Source: JBKBKN01 sp046294625 (GTDB lineage: Bacteria; Bacteroidota; Bacteroidia; M30B66). Taken from it: a stretch of DNA of 64,000 nt. The translations under genes were made by a program, and so were the position numbers. The notes below the pieces were generated by a model. That model did not search any database. It was not told the DNA's origin and worked only from the letters and a program-made list of their open reading frames with translations. Below, one piece after another: positions 1 to 8,949 of the stretch; position 1 is the stretch's first letter, and the number at the start of each line of letters is the position of its first letter. The stretch lies in assembly GCA_046294625.1 (NCBI GenBank), contig JBKBKN010000018.1, forward strand, positions 7,836 through 71,835. The letters run 5' to 3'.

Positions 1-1
1 A

Positions 2-379
2 AAACGTTTGTGGTATGGAATTTCATGGCCTTCAATGATTATAACACTTATTCTTGGATCATGGCTGGTAATAGATGGTGGTTGGGACATCACTCAAGGA
101 TGGATGCTTTATAAATTGCTATTCGTGATTGCTCTTGTGGTATATCATATTGCTTGCCATGCTATTATGATTGACCTTAGACGGAATGTGGTAAAATTTT
201 CATCTACCGGCATGCGTATCTGGAATGAGATTCCTACGGTGTTTCTATTTACTGTTGTGTTTTTAGTGGTATTGAAGAATGGACTGGCGATATGGTACGG
301 GCTTGCCGGAATAGCTGCATTGATTGTTGCGCTTATGGCAGGCATTGGTATTTATAAAGCCTTAAGAGGCAAAAATTAA
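2..379 (+). CDS. hemJ: HemJ-like protoporphyrinogen IX oxidase, 3' part
   Basis: Membrane protein of the HemJ (UPF0093/CopD-like) family, which oxidises protoporphyrinogen IX to protoporphyrin IX in haem synthesis. The frame is open to the left edge, so the N-terminus, including the usual first helix with its conserved His, lies outside the window; the TTG at 8 is not a real start. Visible family signatures are the KLLFVIALVVYH helix, where H and Y are typical, and the MRIWNEIPT segment followed by two hydrophobic helices. The C-terminus ends in a short basic tail, as is usual. About 125 residues are visible of a family length near 180. The call rests on motif recognition; a general CopD-like membrane protein is the alternative. 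Confidence 0.8.
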   Translation, partial: KRLWYGISWPSMIITLILGSWLVIDGGWDITQGWMLYKLLFVIALVVYHIACHAIMIDLRRNVVKFSSTGMRIWNEIPTVFLFTVVFLVVLKNGLAIWYGLAGIAALIVALMAGIGIYKALRGKN

Positions 380-497
380 ATGCGCATTAAGTCACAATAG
401 TAGATGAAAATGGTGGTTAACATGTTGATAATACATTGGCACAATTCTCGCAACAAATCACATTATCAGTAATTTCGTGCAAAATACTTAATTATCT

Positions 498-1406
498 ATG
501 TCTGAAAACTCAGGAAACAACGAGCAAAAGAGAAAAATTACCCTAATTTTAGGAGCACTTTTATTCATTTCAGTAGCGCTGAATATTTATTTTCTCACCA
601 GGGTAAACAAAGTAACTGCTGAAAAGAATGAGCAGCTTGCGAGGGTAGACGAACTGGCAAATTTCAAAAAAATGCTAGAGGACGATATTCAGGCTATTTC
701 CTATGAATTGGATCAGTTTAAAGGGAAAAACAATGAGTTAGATAGCCTTTTAGCCAAGGCAAATGATGATATCGAACAACAGAAACTCCGCATTGAGAAA
801 CTCATGCGCGAGAACGGAAATATTGAGTCACTTCAACGCCAGCTGGTTGAGCTTCGCGCGATACGCGATCAGTATCGCATACAGATTGATCAATTGATTA
901 AGGAGAATAAAGAGTTGAAGTTTGAAAACATCAATCTCTCGCAGGAAGTGCAATCGCTCGCCCGCGACAAGGACAATCTGTCTCAAAAGGTTGAAATAGC
1001 GTCAGCTCTTAAAGCGCAGAATATTGCAATTCAAACCTTTAGGGAAAAAGGAAAAGGTGCTTTGGTAGAGTCGGATCGGGCAAAACGTGTAACACGAATC
1101 AGCTCCACCCTTTCATTAGCCGAAAACAAAGTAGCACCGGCCGGAAACAGAGAAGTAATTCTGCGCATAATCAAGCCGGACGGTTATATTCTTACAGACC
1201 CTAATATGGGCTCCGGCACTTTTACATCGAAAGAAACCGGTCGCAACACAGAATACACCATGAAGAAAACAGTTAGTTACAGCAATGTGGCTACAGATGT
1301 AACTTTCGATTACGATCAGGTGGAGGAGTTTAAAGCCGGACTTTACATTGCCGAAATGTATGTGGATGGTAGACTGGTTGGTAGCAATAAGTTTAATCTG
1401 AAGTAA
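498..1406 (+). CDS. Single-pass membrane coiled-coil protein, function unknown
   Basis: 302 residues. A short polar N-terminus is followed by one hydrophobic segment (about residues 14-35, TLILGALLFISVALNIYFL), then a long charged region (about 38-190) rich in Glu, Lys, Leu and Gln that reads as coiled coil. A globular C-terminal part (about 200-302) contains beta-rich stretches such as REVILRIIKPDGYIL and ends in FNLK. It is probably anchored in the inner membrane with the coiled coil and C-domain in the periplasm. I do not recognise a named family. Nine bases separate it from the next gene, so the two are likely co-transcribed. An imperfect promoter-like TAATTTCG lies at 470-477. Confidence 0.75.
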   Translation: MSENSGNNEQKRKITLILGALLFISVALNIYFLTRVNKVTAEKNEQLARVDELANFKKMLEDDIQAISYELDQFKGKNNELDSLLAKANDDIEQQKLRIEKLMRENGNIESLQRQLVELRAIRDQYRIQIDQLIKENKELKFENINLSQEVQSLARDKDNLSQKVEIASALKAQNIAIQTFREKGKGALVESDRAKRVTRISSTLSLAENKVAPAGNREVILRIIKPDGYILTDPNMGSGTFTSKETGRNTEYTMKKTVSYSNVATDVTFDYDQVEEFKAGLYIAEMYVDGRLVGSNKFNLK

Positions 1407-1415
1407 TTCGAACTT

Positions 1416-1778
1416 ATGCAACTGCCTACACTCAAAGATGATCTTTCAACGTTTGCGTCATTTGTTGATAGTGGGGCTCTTTATTCAGATTTTATTGCAC
1501 AGCTTAATCGAGATATTTCCCGAGCTGGTGTGGCACTTCATGTCTCCGATTTTCCTGTTTTGAGTTTGAATGAAGTTGTCACAGAAATTGAATTGGCGCT
1601 CCAGTTGTCTATCCAGAAATCACATTTAAGCATACAACAATTACTCTATGTCATTGATATTGACGAAAATCAATCCAAACAATTGAGCATGACAGCCGAC
1701 GATCCGGTTCAGGCAATTGCCTTGCTCATTGTAAAGCGCATTTTGCAAAAAGTAATCACACGAAAGCTTTACAGATAG
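1416..1778 (+). CDS. Hypothetical soluble protein
   Basis: 120 residues with no signal peptide or membrane segment. It is predicted mostly helical, with a basic C-terminus (VKRILQKVITRKLYR). It starts 9 bases after the coiled-coil membrane gene and is followed by a strong hairpin terminator, so the pair forms a transcription unit. I recognise no family. Clean start and stop, ordinary composition and tight spacing support a real gene; a role linked to the upstream membrane protein is only inferred from position. Confidence 0.6.
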   Translation: MQLPTLKDDLSTFASFVDSGALYSDFIAQLNRDISRAGVALHVSDFPVLSLNEVVTEIELALQLSIQKSHLSIQQLLYVIDIDENQSKQLSMTADDPVQAIALLIVKRILQKVITRKLYR

Positions 1779-1800
1779 TATCAGTTGTTCACCAATAATA

Positions 1801-1837
1801 AAGCACTTCATATTCAAAGCATGAATATGAAGTGCTT
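1801..1837. terminator. Bidirectional hairpin terminator
   Basis: A perfect 16-bp stem (1801-1816 with 1822-1837) around a 5-base loop lies between two convergent genes. It is flanked by A-rich sequence on the left and a T-containing stretch on the right, so it can serve both strands. Confidence 0.85.
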
Positions 1838-1852
1838 CTATCTTTTAGGCTT

Positions 1853-4165
1853 TTAATTCACCACTATTCGAATGGTATTTCTCTTGCTAGACTCTTCAAG
1901 TGATAAAATGTATACACCGGAAGCAAGATTCCGAATATTGAAAGGCTCAAAGTATTGACCATTTACAGTTACACTTTTATCTGAAACAGTCTGAGAAAGT
2001 GCATTCATAAGACGTATTCTGATTTGTTTTGGTTTGTTTGTTTCGAACTTGATCTGGAATGACCCTTGAGCAGGATTCGGAAATACTTCGAAATTGCTCA
2101 ATCCATCAATCTCCCGAACACTTAGTTTTTCCACCACCACATTCACCGTCACACTTGCTGTTCCGCAGCTGTTGGTTACTGTTAAGGTCACGGGATATGT
2201 ACCATCGAATGGGAAGGTGAAAGATGGATTTTCTTGTGTGCTGGTATTTCCACCACCAAAATTCCATACATAAGAGTTTCCAAATTGGGTAGTATTGGAG
2301 AACTGAACGGTGTATCCGGTGGTTTGGGAATAAGTAAAACTTGGAACAGGCGCATCGATTTCAATAACCACAATATCTTCAGATACAGCCACACAACCAT
2401 CAGGAGTGATTGCAACGACTGAATAAGTGCCCGACTGTGACACTGTTAATGAGTTGGAAACCGTTCCGTCGGACCAGATGTATCCATTGAATCCGGTGGC
2501 TGCGGTCAGTGTAACATTTTCACCCTCACAAAAAGTAACCAAACCTGAAGGGGTTACCTCAATGGGAACAGTGTTCGAGTTGTCAATATTAACGATCACA
2601 GCCGCAGATGTGCTTTGACAGCCATTGGCATCTGTTGCTGTTACCGAGTAAGAGCCACTTGCAGTAGCGGAAAAGCTTGCTCCGGGATCAGTACCATTCC
2701 ATACATAATTGCTGAAACCGCCTGCCGCTTCAATATTTACCGGTCCTGCACATACATTCACCGCCCCGGACGGATCGGTAGTTAGAGGTGTTGGTGTGGT
2801 TTGGATAATTTCTACCGGAGTTGCGTTTACAGCACAACCGGATGCATCGGTTCCCGAACCGCTATACGTGCCGGGAGTACTCACCGTAATAGATGTTCCT
2901 GACTGAGCATTTGACCACACAAAATTTGCTATTCCATTTGGAACACTAAGGGTGATAGGACCATTGCAGAGATTGTTCAGCGATGGATTGAGCGAAATCG
3001 TTACCGAACTGGTTTGTGCCACCGTGATGGCTATCGGCTCGCTGAACACTGTGCCACAGCTATTTGATGCACTTGCTCTGAACCATATATCACTATTAAT
3101 AGGTGTGCTGCTAAAGTTTTGACCCTGCGCCCCTGAAATATCATTGAAGTTAGTTCCATCATTGGATTGTTGCCAGATAATGTTCGCACCACCGGCATTT
3201 GCTGCAATGCTCACCGAACCACCTGCACACACTGAATTAGCCGAAACAGATGTGATGGTAAGAACGGGAAGCGTGTTGATGGTAATATTGGCGCCATTAT
3301 CCGTTCCGGTAATTTGGGGATCAGAACTAACAATTCTTATTCTATATCCTGCTCCAGCCGCAGTACCTTGTGGGATAGTAGCGTTGATGGTGCCAGCACT
3401 GGTGCCACTTAGTGTACCAATGTTAACAGGAGTAGTGAAGTTCCCATTGGCGTCGGAAAGCTGAGCTGTGAATACATTGCCAGCATTGAAAGTGCCCTGA
3501 AGACTAAAAGGAATTTGAACGCTTTGTTCAGGACAATAGTTCAATGGTGTTATTGCATTAGTAGTGATACTACTTGCTCCTCCGGGTATAATAATTCTGT
3601 AATCTTCGGTTTCACCATAGCTGTGATTTCCGCAAGGCTGTCCATTACTGATGTTAAAGAAAATTCTCACTCTGAGTCTTTTTGTCCCCGGGCTGGTACC
3701 TGCCGGAACGGTGAGGTTGCCGTTATGCACCACATTGGTGCATCCAACAAATCCACAGAGTGTGGCCATGTTTAAACTGGCAACCATTTCTCCTGCATCG
3801 TCGAAGGTGCCATTTTCATTCAAATCAATCCAAACCCTTACTGAATAGGGGCTGGCAAAATCTGCAGTAGCTCTTGTAACAGAAAATGGATAAGACGTAC
3901 CTGGATTTAATGTAGCTTCGATGTTGGGAAATTGCACAGCATCAAAATAGTCGCCGTAGCTGTTGGGTGAGCATCCTGAAGGATTGTTGATGGTCGCAAG
4001 TGTAAAATTTACTATCCTGCTATTGGATTCGGCAGTGCAGGATGTTCCCACTGTAGGAATGCAGTGAGTTTGAGCACTTAATTTAAGTGATAAGGCAACA
4101 ATGATAAAGAATGCTGCACTTTTGGAAATGAAATTAATAAGTCTCTTTGGTAGTCTTTTTTTCAT
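1853..4165 (-). CDS. Secreted GEVED/PKD protein with T9SS sorting domain
   Basis: 770 residues, exported and probably surface-attached. An N-terminal signal peptide (hydrophobic run about 14-28, ending near KLSAQ) is followed by a GEVED-type domain (about 60-195) with VWIDLNENGTFDDAGE and the closing GETEDYRI. Next come several Ig-like/SprB-like modules with repeated Val-Cys and TATDANGCQ motifs (about 300-610), a PKD domain (about 615-685, with YVWNFGGGNTS and PVTLTVTNSCG), and a type A T9SS C-terminal domain (about 700-770) with EVFPNPAQGSFQIKF and LASGVYILSL. Function is inferred as adhesion or matrix; no catalytic motif is visible. It is an isolated unit, convergent with the upstream plus-strand pair. 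Confidence 0.88.
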   Translation of the reverse strand: MKKRLPKRLINFISKSAAFFIIVALSLKLSAQTHCIPTVGTSCTAESNSRIVNFTLATINNPSGCSPNSYGDYFDAVQFPNIEATLNPGTSYPFSVTRATADFASPYSVRVWIDLNENGTFDDAGEMVASLNMATLCGFVGCTNVVHNGNLTVPAGTSPGTKRLRVRIFFNISNGQPCGNHSYGETEDYRIIIPGGASSITTNAITPLNYCPEQSVQIPFSLQGTFNAGNVFTAQLSDANGNFTTPVNIGTLSGTSAGTINATIPQGTAAGAGYRIRIVSSDPQITGTDNGANITINTLPVLTITSVSANSVCAGGSVSIAANAGGANIIWQQSNDGTNFNDISGAQGQNFSSTPINSDIWFRASASNSCGTVFSEPIAITVAQTSSVTISLNPSLNNLCNGPITLSVPNGIANFVWSNAQSGTSITVSTPGTYSGSGTDASGCAVNATPVEIIQTTPTPLTTDPSGAVNVCAGPVNIEAAGGFSNYVWNGTDPGASFSATASGSYSVTATDANGCQSTSAAVIVNIDNSNTVPIEVTPSGLVTFCEGENVTLTAATGFNGYIWSDGTVSNSLTVSQSGTYSVVAITPDGCVAVSEDIVVIEIDAPVPSFTYSQTTGYTVQFSNTTQFGNSYVWNFGGGNTSTQENPSFTFPFDGTYPVTLTVTNSCGTASVTVNVVVEKLSVREIDGLSNFEVFPNPAQGSFQIKFETNKPKQIRIRLMNALSQTVSDKSVTVNGQYFEPFNIRNLASGVYILSLEESSKRNTIRIVVN

Positions 4166-4352
4166 AGTTTCTGGCTTAATGTTTTTCCGAATTTAAGAAA
4201 TTATCATGCTTTTCGACGAATCGCGATTTAATAATCATCTGAAATTTAGGGCTAGATAATACAGAAATTCAGCGCACAGTTTTATGTATGAATAGGGCTT
4301 GTCTTGCATAATGCCCAAATAACCGTCTGAATACCAAAAAATAAGAAGAAAA

Positions 4353-4384
4353 AATCCCGACTGCCCGCAAGGGCAATCGGGATT
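4353..4384 (-). terminator. Intrinsic terminator after nrdA
   Basis: The arms aatcccga (4353-4360) and tcgggatt (4377-4384), with an inner 5-bp helix and a GCAA loop, form a stem with one internal mismatch. On the minus strand a run of T follows. It lies 25 bases past the nrdA stop. Confidence 0.85.
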
Positions 4385-4408
4385 ATCCCACACAATTTAT
4401 TGTTCAAA

Positions 4409-6781
4409 TTAACTTCCGCACGCCTCACAACCTTCAGGGTTGTCGAGTGAGCAGGACACTTCCGACAAAGCATTCTCTGCCTGAATAACCGGAGTCATTT
4501 GTTTTTCGGCTTGCATTTCTACAGTAAACTTGATTGCGTCTGCAGCTGCTTTGGTGCGCAAATAATACATACCTGTTTTTAAGCCTTTTTCCCAAGCATA
4601 GAAGTGCATAGATGTAAGCTTGGCCATATTTGGATTCTGAATGAAGATATTCATCGATTGTGACTGACAAATGAATGCGCCGCGGTCTGCTGCCATATCG
4701 ATAATGCTTCGCTGCTTAATTTCCCAAACGGTTTTGTAAAGCTCTTTAATGTTTTCCGGAATCTCGGCTATTTCTTGAATAGAACCATTGGCTAAAATGA
4801 TTTTACTCTTCAAGTCTTCATCCCAAAGACCCAACTCAACCAGATCTCTAAGCAGGTGCTTATTAACGACCACAAATTCGCCGGACAATACACGACGGGT
4901 ATAGATATTGGTGGTGTAGGGCTCAAAGCATTCGTTGTTTCCAAGAATCTGTGAGGTGGAAGCTGTTGGCATCGGAGCAAGGAGCAAAGAGTTACGCACA
5001 CCATGCTTAATTACTTCTTCACGTAATACATCCCATTCCCATCTATTGCTCGGAGTCACATTCCACATGTCGAATTGGAAAATACCCTTGGAAATAGGCG
5101 AACCGGCAAAACTTGAATAAGGCCCGTCTTTAATGGCGAGATCTTTTGATGCTGTCATTGCTGCATAATAAATGGTTTCAAAGATTTCCGAGTTCAGTTT
5201 TCGGGCATCATCAGACTCAAATGGATAGCGAAGCATGATAAATGCATCGGCAAGACCCTGTACACCAATACCAATTGGACGGTGGCGCAAGTTGGAGTTC
5301 TCGGCTTCTTTGACCGGATAGAAATTGTGATCAATGATTTTGTTCAGATTTAACGTAATCTGATAGGTCACTTCGAATAGTTTGTTGTGGTCAAACTCGC
5401 CATCAATAACAAATCTTGGCAGTGCAATTGACGCTAGATTACACACCGCAACTTCGTCTTTCGAAGTGTATTCGATAATTTCTGTACAGAGATTGCTGGA
5501 CTTGATGGTACCTAGATTCTGCTGATTTGATTTTCTGTTTGCAGCATCTTTATATAGCATGTACGGAGTGCCAGTTTCTACTTGTGAATCAAGAATGATT
5601 GTCCACAGGTCGCGTGCATTGATTGTTTTACGCGCTCTGCCTTCTGATTCATATTTCTCATAGAGTGCTTCAAATTCTTTACCCCAACATTCGCTCAATC
5701 CCGGTGCTTCGTTCGGACAAAATAGTGACCATTTACCTTCTTCTTTCACGCGTTTCATGAATAAGTCCGGCACCCAAAGGGCGTAGAAAAGGTCGCGTGC
5801 TCTTTGCTCTTCCTTCCCGTGATTTTTTCTGAGATTCAGGAAGTCAACGATATCTGCATGCCAAGGCTCAATATAAATGGCAAAAGAGCCTTTGCGCTTG
5901 CCACCTCCCTGATCTACATAACGCGCTGTATCGTTAAATACTCTCAACATAGGCACAATACCATTTGATGTTCCATTGGTTCCTCTTATGTAAGAACCTG
6001 TGGCTCTAACATCATGTATGCTAAGTCCGATCCCTCCGGCCGATTGGGAAATTTTGGCACATTGCTTTAATGTATCGTAAATGCCATCGATGCTATCGTC
6101 TTTCATAGTAAGTAGAAAGCATGAAGACATTTGAGGCTTTGGTGTGCCGGAGTTGAATAAAGTCGGTGTAGCGTGTGTAAACCAACGCTCTGACATCATT
6201 TCATAGGTTTTAATGGCAGACTCAATATCATTTTTATGGATACCAACTGATACGCGCATGAGCATATGCTGCGGGCGCTCCACAACCTTACCATTGATTT
6301 TGAGCAGGTATGATTTTTCTAAGGTTTTAAACCCAAAATAATCATAGCCAAAGTCTCGGTCATAAATAATATTAGAATCGAGCACATCAGCATTGTCCAT
6401 AATCACTTGATACACATCATCGGCAATCAAAGGAGCCGGTTGATTGGTCTTTGGATCGATGTAGTGGTAAAGATCTTTGATCGTTTCTGAAAATGATTTC
6501 TTAGTAATCTTGTGTAGGTTGGAAACTGCAATGCGCGAAGCAAGCAAAGCATAGTCAGGATGCTTCACGGTGAGGGAAGCTGCGGTTTCGGCAGCCAAAT
6601 TGTCTAACTCCACTGTGGTTACACCATTGTAGATTCCTTGAATCACCTTCATAGCAACTGCTACCGGATCTACATGCACCGGATTGAGTCCATAGCAGAG
6701 CTTCTGAATGCGTGCGGTTACTTTGTCAAACTTTACGGGCTCTTTGCGACCGTCTCTTTTAATTACGTATGTTGATGTCAT
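4409..6781 (-). CDS. nrdA: Class Ia ribonucleoside-diphosphate reductase, alpha subunit
   Basis: Reduces ribonucleoside diphosphates to deoxyribonucleotides with NrdB. The 790 residues open with an ATP-cone (YVIKRDGRKEPVKFDKV), an allosteric dATP/ATP site. The catalytic barrel follows: the first redox Cys in PQMSSCFLL, the N-x-C-x-E active-site loop in SSNLCTEI, the partner Cys in EVAVCNLAS, the radical-relay tyrosine pair in GLKTGMYYLRT, and the C-terminal shuttle cysteines in GCEACGS. I chose the ATG at 6781; the frame extends to a TTG at 6811, but eukaryotic homologues also begin just before the VIKRDGR motif. It follows nrdB after 30 bases. The whole protein is unusually close to animal R1 as I remember it. 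Confidence 0.97.
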   Translation of the reverse strand: MTSTYVIKRDGRKEPVKFDKVTARIQKLCYGLNPVHVDPVAVAMKVIQGIYNGVTTVELDNLAAETAASLTVKHPDYALLASRIAVSNLHKITKKSFSETIKDLYHYIDPKTNQPAPLIADDVYQVIMDNADVLDSNIIYDRDFGYDYFGFKTLEKSYLLKINGKVVERPQHMLMRVSVGIHKNDIESAIKTYEMMSERWFTHATPTLFNSGTPKPQMSSCFLLTMKDDSIDGIYDTLKQCAKISQSAGGIGLSIHDVRATGSYIRGTNGTSNGIVPMLRVFNDTARYVDQGGGKRKGSFAIYIEPWHADIVDFLNLRKNHGKEEQRARDLFYALWVPDLFMKRVKEEGKWSLFCPNEAPGLSECWGKEFEALYEKYESEGRARKTINARDLWTIILDSQVETGTPYMLYKDAANRKSNQQNLGTIKSSNLCTEIIEYTSKDEVAVCNLASIALPRFVIDGEFDHNKLFEVTYQITLNLNKIIDHNFYPVKEAENSNLRHRPIGIGVQGLADAFIMLRYPFESDDARKLNSEIFETIYYAAMTASKDLAIKDGPYSSFAGSPISKGIFQFDMWNVTPSNRWEWDVLREEVIKHGVRNSLLLAPMPTASTSQILGNNECFEPYTTNIYTRRVLSGEFVVVNKHLLRDLVELGLWDEDLKSKIILANGSIQEIAEIPENIKELYKTVWEIKQRSIIDMAADRGAFICQSQSMNIFIQNPNMAKLTSMHFYAWEKGLKTGMYYLRTKAAADAIKFTVEMQAEKQMTPVIQAENALSEVSCSLDNPEGCEACGS

Positions 6782-6811
6782 ATTTATATTGGTATAAGGC
6801 TGTAAACTCAA

Positions 6812-7846
6812 TTAAAAATCCTCGTCGGTTGAAAAGACTTGTTCTTCTTTGTTTGCCATAACTCCGCTTTTCTGATACTCAGACACTCTGCCTTCGAAGA
6901 AATTTGTCTTACCTTGAAGTGAAATCATTTCCATGAAATCAAAAGGGTTTGCACTTTTATATACTTTGCTGTAACCGAGTGCCATCAACAGGCGGTCAGC
7001 CACGAACTCGATGTATTGACACATCAAATCAGCATTCATGCCAATGAGTTGTACAGGCAAAGAATGCGTAACAAATTCCTTTTCAATTTCCACTGCATTG
7101 GTGATAATGGCTTTTACCTTTTCTTCAGAGAGTTTATTGCGCAATTCTTGGTAAAGCAGGCAAGCAAAGTCGCAATGCAAACCTTCGTCGCGAGAGATTA
7201 ATTCGTTCGAAAAGCTAAGACCTTTCATTAGTCCGCGCTTTTTTAACCAGAATATCGAACAAAAGCTTCCGGAGAAGAAAATACCTTCTACAGCGGCAAA
7301 AGCGACTAAACGTTCCGCAAACGACCCGTTTTCAATCCATCGCAAAGCCCATTCTGCTTTCTTCCCAACAGATGGAACGGTGTCGATTGCATGAAACAGG
7401 TGCTGTTTTTCAGCTTCATTCTTGATATAGGTATCAATCAGCAACGAATAGGTTTCAGAATGAATATTTTCCATCATAATTTGAAAACCATAAAAACATC
7501 TTGCTTCCGGATATTGCACTTCATTCATGAAGTTAACGGCAAGATTTTCATTCACAATACCATCACTTGCTGCAAAGAATGCAAGCACATTTTTAATGAA
7601 ATAACGCTCATCGTCGTTTAGCTTATTTTCCCAATCGTTAATATCAGTTGATAAATCGATTTCTTCTGCGGTCCAGAAACTCGCTTCGGCTTGTTTATAC
7701 ATCTTCCAAATATCTTTATGTTTGATAGGGAAGAGCACGAAACGATCCTTGTTTTCTCTCAGAATGGGTTCATCGTGAACCACGTTGTTTTTTTCAATCA
7801 TGTTCTCAATTTCTTTTGGTGTTGACGTGATAGTTGTTATAGACAT
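6812..7846 (-). CDS. nrdB: Class Ia ribonucleotide reductase, beta subunit
   Basis: Di-iron/tyrosyl-radical subunit that activates NrdA. With the ATG at 7846 it has 344 residues; the frame runs upstream to 7888, but those residues (MEKCKTLIINN...) lack family character. Iron ligands and radical site are visible: Asp64 in WTAEEIDLS, Glu100 in DGIVNENL, and the block ENIHSETY with Glu126, His129 and the radical Tyr133. Downstream are EGIFFSGSF and the last Glu/His pair in SRDEGLHCDF. Presence of the Tyr indicates class Ia rather than Ic. It precedes nrdA, the reverse of the E. coli order. No NrdR box was recognised upstream. Confidence 0.97.
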   Translation of the reverse strand: MSITTITSTPKEIENMIEKNNVVHDEPILRENKDRFVLFPIKHKDIWKMYKQAEASFWTAEEIDLSTDINDWENKLNDDERYFIKNVLAFFAASDGIVNENLAVNFMNEVQYPEARCFYGFQIMMENIHSETYSLLIDTYIKNEAEKQHLFHAIDTVPSVGKKAEWALRWIENGSFAERLVAFAAVEGIFFSGSFCSIFWLKKRGLMKGLSFSNELISRDEGLHCDFACLLYQELRNKLSEEKVKAIITNAVEIEKEFVTHSLPVQLIGMNADLMCQYIEFVADRLLMALGYSKVYKSANPFDFMEMISLQGKTNFFEGRVSEYQKSGVMANKEEQVFSTDEDF

Positions 7847-8323
7847 ATTTTTTAAATTATTGATAATCAGTGTTTTGCATTTTTCCATCAGGGTTAACCT
7901 TCCTTGAGCAGCTTATCTGCTCTTTATCAGTTCATTAACAAATCATTGATGGGAAAATTGTTCTTGAACAAAAATCGTTGGTCGAGCCTTTCCATGCAAC
8001 TTGTAATTGTGAACAAAGGGGCAGTGTTTTTAACATCGCCCCGGAAACACCTGACAATAAAGCTTTTTATCAAATTTGAATTATGCCAGTCTTGGTTAAA
8101 GAAAACTGAAATTAACAATGGGTGTTTTGAATATCAGCTACTTATCACTTTGTTAACATCGCCTTATCATGTATTAAAAACTTGTTAATTAATTGTTGTC
8201 AAAAGGTATTGTGTTGAATGGTTTTCGGACACAGACTTTTCATCCTTTTGTTTCCTTGCTTCGTTGCAATCATTAAACGTTGGTGTTTTGAGAATGAATG
8301 TGTGATTAAAATCATGTTCTATG

Positions 8324-8337
8324 ATGACCAAGGTCAT
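8324..8337. promoter_or_regulatory. Palindromic operator candidate (ATGAC-N4-GTCAT)
   Basis: The sequence ATGACC-AA-GGTCAT is an inverted repeat. Half-sites TGAC/GTCA four bases apart have the geometry of CRP/FNR-family sites. It lies just upstream of the CBS-gene promoter motif at 8360. The regulator is inferred, not known. Confidence 0.5.
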
Positions 8338-8359
8338 AAAGTTTAGCAAGGCATTACAA

Positions 8360-8367
8360 TAGCTTTG
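8360..8367 (+). promoter_or_regulatory. Bacteroidota -7 promoter element
   Basis: TAGCTTTG matches the TAnnTTTG consensus. It sits 28 bases before the ATG of the CBS gene, which would give a short leader. No clear -33 TTG is present; the palindrome at 8324-8337 occupies roughly that region, which would fit an activated promoter. Confidence 0.55.
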
Positions 8368-8395
8368 TACTACATCATTTCAACAAATACAAACT

Positions 8396-8812
8396 ATGAA
8401 AAAAAGAGAACCGGTAAGTCATATTATGACAAAGGATGTTTTCACTGTTGCAGAGAAAGATAAACTACAAGATGCGGTTAATATCATTCGCAAAAATAAA
8501 ATTCGCCACTTGCCTGTATTGAAAGGCAATGAAGTAAGCGGCATTATTAGTCGAACAGATTTGAACAGACTAACATTCGGAGCGCTCTTCGAAAATCAGG
8601 AAGGAGCTGATGAAGCTATTCTGGACATGCTAAGTATTCCGCAAGTAATGACATCAAAACTAAGAACTGTAAGCCCGAGCGACTCCATAAAGGAGGTTGC
8701 CGAAATCTTTTCTAAAGAAGAGTTTCATGCATTGCCTGTTGTAGAGAATGGCGTACTGAAAGGTATTGTCACTACTACAGATGTTATTGCATATATGCTT
8801 GATCAATATTGA
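8396..8812 (+). CDS. Two-CBS-domain protein
   Basis: 138 residues made of a tandem CBS pair (about 6-65 and 75-136). Both repeats show the typical D-V-F-T-V / L-R-T-V start and the HLPV / ALPVV core followed by G-I-I-S-R-T-D or G-I-V-T-T-T-D. CBS pairs bind adenine nucleotides and act as energy sensors, alone or in complexes. No other domain is attached, so it is a stand-alone sensor of unknown partner. It is transcribed alone, divergently from nrdB, with a promoter and palindrome upstream and a strong terminator 61 bases downstream. Confidence 0.9.
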   Translation: MKKREPVSHIMTKDVFTVAEKDKLQDAVNIIRKNKIRHLPVLKGNEVSGIISRTDLNRLTFGALFENQEGADEAILDMLSIPQVMTSKLRTVSPSDSIKEVAEIFSKEEFHALPVVENGVLKGIVTTTDVIAYMLDQY

Positions 8813-8873
8813 TTTTAGCCTAGAATCAAATGGTTTAAGTTTTAATCAAACAAACCCACACCGCTGAAAGACG

Positions 8874-8909
8874 AAAAACCCTGACACTTGAAAAAGTGTC
8901 AGGGTTTTT
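8874..8909. terminator. Bidirectional hairpin terminator
   Basis: A perfect 16-bp stem (8874-8889 with 8894-8909) with a GAAA tetraloop and A/T tails on both sides lies between convergent genes. Textbook form. Confidence 0.93.
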
Positions 8910-8949
8910 AATTTCTAAACCTTTATAAAGGACTGTTTAAGCTTGAAGT

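Larger units (their letters stand above)
7847..8395. other. 549-bp intergenic region between divergent nrdB and CBS gene
   Basis: The only long gene-free stretch apart from the tRNA locus. It is AT-rich, with scattered TTATC words and an 11-bp direct repeat TTAACATCGCC at 8030-8040 and 8153-8163. The right end holds a palindrome and promoter for the CBS gene. Frames of 94 and 63 codons exist on opposite strands but look non-coding. It probably holds the nrd promoter, though I could not place one. Confidence 0.6.

Noticed and set aside
7904..8188. 94-codon frame in the nrdB upstream region
   Set aside because: Composition is not protein-like, no family seen, overlapped by a frame on the other strand; treated as non-coding.
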